Origin: an uncultured Chryseobacterium sp.
GTDB taxonomy: Bacteria > Bacteroidota > Bacteroidia > Flavobacteriales > Weeksellaceae
Length of the DNA: 64,000 bases
Assembly (NCBI GenBank): GCA_913776245.1
Contig: CAJYLO010000002.1
Span: forward strand, 1-64,000
Direction of reading: 5' to 3'
The notes beneath the pieces were generated by a model that had not been told where the DNA came from, made no database searches, and worked only from the letters and a program-made list of their open reading frames with translations. Position 1 is the stretch's first letter, and every line of letters begins with the position of its first letter. Shown here piece by piece: positions 57,026 to 64,000 of the stretch. The translations under genes were made by a program, and so were the position numbers.

Positions 57026-59681
57026 CCTTGCATTATTTGCCGTTGTGATTCTATATCTTGCCCTTCTTTTTATTGTGGCTCACAGCGCCGAAAAAAAGAA
57101 GAGTAAAATATGGGTGAACAATCCTTACATCTATGCATTATCGCTTGCTGTTTATTGTACCGCCTGGACCTATTACGGAAGCATTGGTGTTGCTGTAAAT
57201 AACGGTCTGGATTATCTCCCGATTTACATTGGTCCAATTATTATAATCCCAGCCTGGATTTATATCAATCGAAAAATAATCCGTATTGCCAGGATCAATA
57301 AGGTCAGTAGTATTGCAGATTTCATTTCCCTACGCTACGGGAACAGCCGTTCGTTTGGAGCTATTATTACATTAGTCTGTATTTTTGGGATCATTCCGTA
57401 CATCGGACTACAGATTAAAGCGATTTCCGAAACGTTCCATTTGGTGACCAACACACCAATTTCTCAAAATATTTTTACTGATAATGCGACTTATGTTGTC
57501 GTACTTTTAGCATTATTCTCATCCTATTACGGAACACGTTACGTTGATGCATCCGAAAAGAGATTAGGAATCATTTCCGCTGTGGCACTGGAAAGTTTCT
57601 TGAAATTAATTTTCTTAATCGTTCTTGGCATATTTGTTACATTTTTTGCTTTTGACGGATTTTCTGACATCTATGAAAAAGCGAGTCAGTTCTCCGATTT
57701 TAAAGCTAAAAATACCTTTTCCGGCTTGGAAGGAAGCATCAACTGGATCATTCTGTGCCTGATTTCTGCCTCAGCCATATTCCTGTTACCCAGACAATTT
57801 CACACGACTATTGTTGAGAACAGGCAGGAAAAACATCTGAAAACAGCGATTTGGTTTTTTCCGCTTTACCTCCTGATCTTCAACGTATTTGTATTCCCGA
57901 TTGCCTGGGGCGGACGCATCATTTTCGAAGGTCAAAACGTGAATCCGGAATTCTACTCCATTCTCATTCCGCAGCATTTTAACAATCAACTGATTACAGT
58001 TCTGGTTTTCCTTGGCGGACTGAGTTCTTCGATCTCAATGGTCATCATTTCAAGCATCACATTATCGGTTATGCTTTCCAATAATCTGATTATTCCTTAT
58101 GGCTGGCTGGAAAAACTAAAATCGGACAACGACATCCAAAATACCAGAAATATCACGAATATCAGAAAAGTCAGCATTTTTATCCTGATTGTCACTGCAT
58201 TTGTTTTTTACAAATTTTTCATACTCAGAAACAGCCTTTATTCAGTTGGGTTGATTTCGTTCGTTGTGATTTCTCAGCTCGGACCTTCCTTTTTCGGAGC
58301 CATTTTCTGGCGAAGAGGAAGTTACAAAGGCGCAGTGACAGGATTGATCGCAGGATTGATCATCTGCTATTTCGGGTTGATTATTCCACAATATTACTTT
58401 TCTTACAATCAGGAATTCAAAGGATTTCTGCGAGATATGTACAACTGGTTCAGCTTTTTCAATATTCCTTACCTCAGTAGTATTTCGCAGATTTTTTTCT
58501 GGTCAATTTTAGTAAATTTATCATTATTTGCTATTATTTCGGTTAGCCAGAAAGGTGATTACCGCGAGCGTAATTTTGCTGAGATCTATATTGATGTTGA
58601 TAAATACATTCAGAACCACGAAAATGCATTTATCTGGCGCGGAAAAGCCTATGTTTCCGACATCCGAAATATCCTGATCAAATTTCTCGGAGAAAATAAG
58701 ACCGAACAGGCGCTTCGAATTTTCAATCTTAAATACAACATCGATACCAGAACTGAAACTGCCGACGCAAGATTCATTAAGTTTTCCGAGAATCTTCTGG
58801 CGGGCAGAATCGGGACCGCGTCCGCTAAAATCCTTATTGAAGGTGTAGCGCACGAAGATAAAATTTCTCTAAAAGAAGTTTTGGAAATCCTTGAAGAATC
58901 CAAGGAAAACATCAGCCTGAACAAGAAACTCACTGAGCAAAGCCGCGCACTGAAAGAACTTTCCGAAGAATTGAGCTCTGCCAATGAAAACCTGATCTTC
59001 AAGGACAAACAGAAAGATGATTTTCTGGATTCTGTAGCACATGAACTGCGAACGCCAATTACAGCGATTCGGTCTGCCGGAGAAATTTTGGCGGACGATG
59101 ATGATATTCCGCTGGAAATCAAAAGGGAATTTCTTAACAATATTATTACGGAGTCTGACCGATTGAATGAAATCATCAATGATATCCTTTACCTCGACAA
59201 ATTAGAACACGGCGAGATCATTCTGAATATTCAAAATAACGATATCATTTCTACTTATGAAAAAGCATTAAGCCCGATCAGCCATCTGCTTGCGCAAAAG
59301 AACATCCATCTGAGTATGGTTAATCTTCTGCACGAAACCGTTTTCAGGTATGATGAGTCAAGACTGATCCAGGTTTTTCAGAACATTCTCGGCAATGCGC
59401 TTAAATTCACCGATGATCAGGGAACAATACAGGCTAAATTCCAGGAAAAAGATGATAAGCTTGTGATTTCGATCTTCAATACCGGCAAGCAGATTCCGGA
59501 AGAAGACCTCAACCTGATCTTTGACAAATTTTATCAATCGAGGAATCAGAACATCAGAAAACCTCTGGGAAGCGGACTCGGGCTTTCGATATGCAAAAAA
59601 ATAATGGAAGCTCATCTTGGAAGCATCTCAGCTAAAAATATGGAAATCGGTGTAGAATTTCAGATCTTAATGAAAAAGTAG
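57018..59681 (+). CDS. sodium:solute symporter-histidine kinase fusion (CbrA-like)
   Basis: N-terminal SSS region (AWTYYGSIGVAVNNGLDYLPIYIGP), FLDSVAHELRTPITAIRSAGEIL H-box, LGSGLGLSICKKIMEAHLG G2 box. Confidence 0.92.
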   Translation: MNSLALFAVVILYLALLFIVAHSAEKKKSKIWVNNPYIYALSLAVYCTAWTYYGSIGVAVNNGLDYLPIYIGPIIIIPAWIYINRKIIRIARINKVSSIADFISLRYGNSRSFGAIITLVCIFGIIPYIGLQIKAISETFHLVTNTPISQNIFTDNATYVVVLLALFSSYYGTRYVDASEKRLGIISAVALESFLKLIFLIVLGIFVTFFAFDGFSDIYEKASQFSDFKAKNTFSGLEGSINWIILCLISASAIFLLPRQFHTTIVENRQEKHLKTAIWFFPLYLLIFNVFVFPIAWGGRIIFEGQNVNPEFYSILIPQHFNNQLITVLVFLGGLSSSISMVIISSITLSVMLSNNLIIPYGWLEKLKSDNDIQNTRNITNIRKVSIFILIVTAFVFYKFFILRNSLYSVGLISFVVISQLGPSFFGAIFWRRGSYKGAVTGLIAGLIICYFGLIIPQYYFSYNQEFKGFLRDMYNWFSFFNIPYLSSISQIFFWSILVNLSLFAIISVSQKGDYRERNFAEIYIDVDKYIQNHENAFIWRGKAYVSDIRNILIKFLGENKTEQALRIFNLKYNIDTRTETADARFIKFSENLLAGRIGTASAKILIEGVAHEDKISLKEVLEILEESKENISLNKKLTEQSRALKELSEELSSANENLIFKDKQKDDFLDSVAHELRTPITAIRSAGEILADDDDIPLEIKREFLNNIITESDRLNEIINDILYLDKLEHGEIILNIQNNDIISTYEKALSPISHLLAQKNIHLSMVNLLHETVFRYDESRLIQVFQNILGNALKFTDDQGTIQAKFQEKDDKLVISIFNTGKQIPEEDLNLIFDKFYQSRNQNIRKPLGSGLGLSICKKIMEAHLGSISAKNMEIGVEFQILMKK

Positions 59682-59725
59682 AAAGAGAGTACCCTTCGGG
59701 TTCTCCAAAAACAATTAAATCAACA

Positions 59726-60088
59726 ATGAAAAAAATATTAATCGCGGACGATGAACATAAAATTCTGATGTCTCTGGAATACAGCTTCAGGAAGCAGGGT
59801 TATGAAGTGTTTATTGCAAGAGACGGAACCGAAGTTCTGGAACTGCTGAAAACCATAACGCCGGACGTCATTCTGCTCGACATTATGATGCCGAAACTTG
59901 ACGGTTACAGTACATTGAAAGAAATCAAGTCAATGGAAAATCTCAGCCGGACCAGGGTGATCTTGCTGAGCGCAAAAACCAATCCGAAAGATATTGAAAA
60001 GGGAATGGGATTGGGCGCCGATGCTTATGTCACCAAACCCTATTCCATCAAGAAGCTGATTCAGCAGATCGAGGAAATGCTTGAGTAG
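59726..60088 (+). CDS. single-domain response regulator
   Basis: KILIADDEHKILMSLEYSFRKQGYEV...DVILLDIMMPKLDGY...VTKPYSIKKLIQQIEEML; no output domain. Confidence 0.93.
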   Translation: MKKILIADDEHKILMSLEYSFRKQGYEVFIARDGTEVLELLKTITPDVILLDIMMPKLDGYSTLKEIKSMENLSRTRVILLSAKTNPKDIEKGMGLGADAYVTKPYSIKKLIQQIEEMLE

Positions 60089-60142
60089 AGCAAGAGAAAG
60101 ATTAAAGAAACAAGATTTATAAAAATTAAAAATATTAATAAA

Positions 60143-62050
<1,908 letters not shown>

Positions 62051-62089
62051 TTTGAATTTGAGAGTTGGAGAGTTGGAGGTTTGGGAACT

Positions 62090-62224
62090 AAATTGATTTT
62101 TTTTAAACCTACTCTAAAGGGAAGAAATCAATCTGTGAATTCTGTCAAAATCAAGAGCCTACTCAAATCTAAATTCAAATTGATTTTCTTTGACCCTAAT
62201 CTAAAGGGGAGGAAAATCAATTTT
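62090..62224. repeat. two-unit palindromic repeat after acs
   Basis: aaattgatttt...ctactctaaagggaagaaatcaat (62090-62133) and aaattgattttctttgaccctaatctaaaggggaggaaaatcaatttt (62176-62224). Confidence 0.7.
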
Positions 62225-62232
62225 ACATACGA

Positions 62233-62260
62233 TAAAAGCCATCTTTTTGGGATGGCTTTT
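62233..62260 (+). terminator. intrinsic terminator after acs
   Basis: aaaagccatc-tttttg-ggatggctttt. Confidence 0.65.
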
Positions 62261-62341
62261 GTCATTTTGTCATATTATTTTTGAAGGGAGTCGCTTCGTC
62301 GTTCCTTCGTCGATCCTTCGTCCAAAGTCTGTTTTTGTGAT

Positions 62342-62905
62342 TTATAGGGTTTGTGATTTTTCTGTCAGATTGGCAGGGTTATCGGTCGCTTTTACGGTAA
62401 TCTTATCTCCGGATAAATCTGCATTGTTAGCAACAGCTGTATATAACCATTCGAAACCGCTGTCTAAAGCAGAACCCTCTTCCACGAGACTTCCGTCAGC
62501 ATTTTCTATTCTTACAGTTACCGATGCGACCTGGAAGTCATCTGTCGCTGTAATTTTGATAACATCGCCTTTTTTTCCAGTATAGCCAGAGAGGTCTATT
62601 TTTTCTATTTTAGGCGCATTGAGAAGATCTGCAACCGCTACATTATATGTACTTACGCCGTTTGCCTGGTCTGCATCTGCATCGTAGAGTTCCTTTCTGT
62701 CCGGATCATTAAGCACTGCTTTTGCATAGAGCACAGCTCTTTGGAATTTCTGCTGCTGCTCTTTTTGTTTTTGGGAGTCTTCTCCTGTTTTGTCTTTTGG
62801 TGCTTTGGAGACAATGGTTTTGCCGTTTCTCTGGCTGAAGACGATCAGGTCTCCTACTTTGCCGCTAAGGCCGTGTGTGATGATGTTGTTTTTACTCTCT
62901 GCCAT
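62342..62905 (-). CDS. hypothetical protein, DUF6266-like N-terminus with Ig-like C-terminus
   Basis: GLSGKVGDLIVFSQRNGKTIVSKAPK N-terminal motif; beta-rich C-terminal half. Confidence 0.5.
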   Translation of the reverse strand: MAESKNNIITHGLSGKVGDLIVFSQRNGKTIVSKAPKDKTGEDSQKQKEQQQKFQRAVLYAKAVLNDPDRKELYDADADQANGVSTYNVAVADLLNAPKIEKIDLSGYTGKKGDVIKITATDDFQVASVTVRIENADGSLVEEGSALDSGFEWLYTAVANNADLSGDKITVKATDNPANLTEKSQTL

Positions 62906-63119
62906 CGTTTGTAGTTTAAATAGGTTAATAATTTAATGAAATGTGAAAATAAATATTTTTTACATACAAAACGAAATTTTGATTAATTTATTTTTAAAAA
63001 AATATTATGTTAAATTGAATTATATTTTATATTCCATTTTTTGATGAATATTATGTTAAATCATATATTTAATTTGTTGAATATGAGGATATTCTTTAAA
63101 TTTGGTTAAGACTGAAACT

Positions 63120-64000
63120 ATGGAAGAATCATTAACCAGAGAAGATCTTTTAAATACTAAAATCTCTTTTCAAAGAGATACTTGGTCGGAAATAAAAAAT
63201 GATGTAGAATTAATTAAAACATTGGATTACATAAAAAATGAGACGCTAAACATTCAAATTGGAAATTTAAGAAAACAGCTTGCTGCAGGTAATAAGGAAT
63301 ATTACGATAATAACAAAAAAAAATTACCCGCAGTAACTTTTAGTGGTAGTTTTGAATTACGACGTACTCTTAACAACCTAAAAAATTACAATCCTATTAT
63401 TGTTATTGATATTGATAAATTAGATAGAGAAACAATGTCAAAGGTTTATAATGACTTAATAAATGATCAGATCGTTTTATCATTCTGGAAGTCACCTTCA
63501 AATAATGGATTTAAAGGTATTGTTCCATTGAAATACAATATTGAAAATATTTTTAAATTTGATTATGATTTTCTTCATAAGTGTGCATTTAGAAAACTTT
63601 CACAATATTTTTCAGAAAAATATTCTATTGATTTAGATAAGAGCGGTAGTGATATTACTAGGTTATGCTTTCTGTCTTCAGATAAAAATTTAGTTTTAAA
63701 AGAAGAAGTAGTTTTTTTTGAAATTACCAATGAGGATATAATTTTAGTTAAAAGAAATAAAGAATATTCAAAACAAATATTAAGATTTTCTAATAGTCGA
63801 GATGCATTATATAATCCAGCAAATAAAAATTCTCCTCGAGATAGATTAATTATGTCAGACATAATTAGGTACTTATATAGGAAAGGAAAATCAATTACTG
63901 ACACTTACGATAGCTGGTGTAAAGTTGCTATGGCTATCTCAAACACTTTTACTTATGAAATAGGATTGAAATATTTCAAAAAATTGAGTATTTTAGATAG
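63120..64000 (+). CDS. VirE N-terminal-domain (BT4734/BF3469-like) protein, truncated by the window end
   Basis: Open frame from ATG 63120 to the window end: VTFSGSFELRR...IIVIDIDKLD...SFWKSPSNNGFKGIVPLKY...KSGSDITRLCFLSSDKNL. Confidence 0.75.
   Translation, partial: MEESLTREDLLNTKISFQRDTWSEIKNDVELIKTLDYIKNETLNIQIGNLRKQLAAGNKEYYDNNKKKLPAVTFSGSFELRRTLNNLKNYNPIIVIDIDKLDRETMSKVYNDLINDQIVLSFWKSPSNNGFKGIVPLKYNIENIFKFDYDFLHKCAFRKLSQYFSEKYSIDLDKSGSDITRLCFLSSDKNLVLKEEVVFFEITNEDIILVKRNKEYSKQILRFSNSRDALYNPANKNSPRDRLIMSDIIRYLYRKGKSITDTYDSWCKVAMAISNTFTYEIGLKYFKKLSILD

Noticed and set aside
58649-59179. 176 aa minus-strand ORF
   Set aside because: Antisense to the histidine kinase region; Ser-rich shadow translation.

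Overview
This 64 kb window is chromosomal DNA from a Flavobacteriia/Chryseobacterium-like Bacteroidota. That assignment rests on TAnnTTTG -7 promoter motifs, a T9SS C-terminal sorting domain, SprB-like repeats, an ArgF'-type transcarbamylase and a VirE-N/BT4734-like gene. Most of it is core metabolism: dctA-like transporter, an ars locus, dnaA, GH43, pyrB/carA/carB, a complete colinear arginine operon (GNAT-argG-argC-argD-argF'-argB-argE-argH), and a porin/MFS/SSS-histidine kinase/receiver/acs locus. The main points for follow-up are: (1) a pyrL-like leader peptide plus intrinsic terminator directly in front of pyrB, resembling enterobacterial pyrBI attenuation; (2) a roughly 9.6 kb colinear cluster (8789-18389) of amide-ligase-type enzymes (at least two ATP-grasp, one GCS2/YbdK, a further ATP-grasp-like protein), a class I glutamine amidotransferase, two esterases and an M17 peptidase, with a toxin-antitoxin pair inside it; (3) paired palindromic operators at arsR and at a Fic gene; (4) several dispersed hairpin repeat families, one of which lies just 3' of four minus-strand genes; (5) a 21-bp tandem array and a two-gene insert separating carA from carB; (6) an AT-rich accessory segment at the right end carrying a VirE-N-like ORF that is missing from the supplied ORF track because it runs off the window. 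No rRNA, tRNA or CRISPR array was recognised. All assignments come from reading the sequence; no database search was run.
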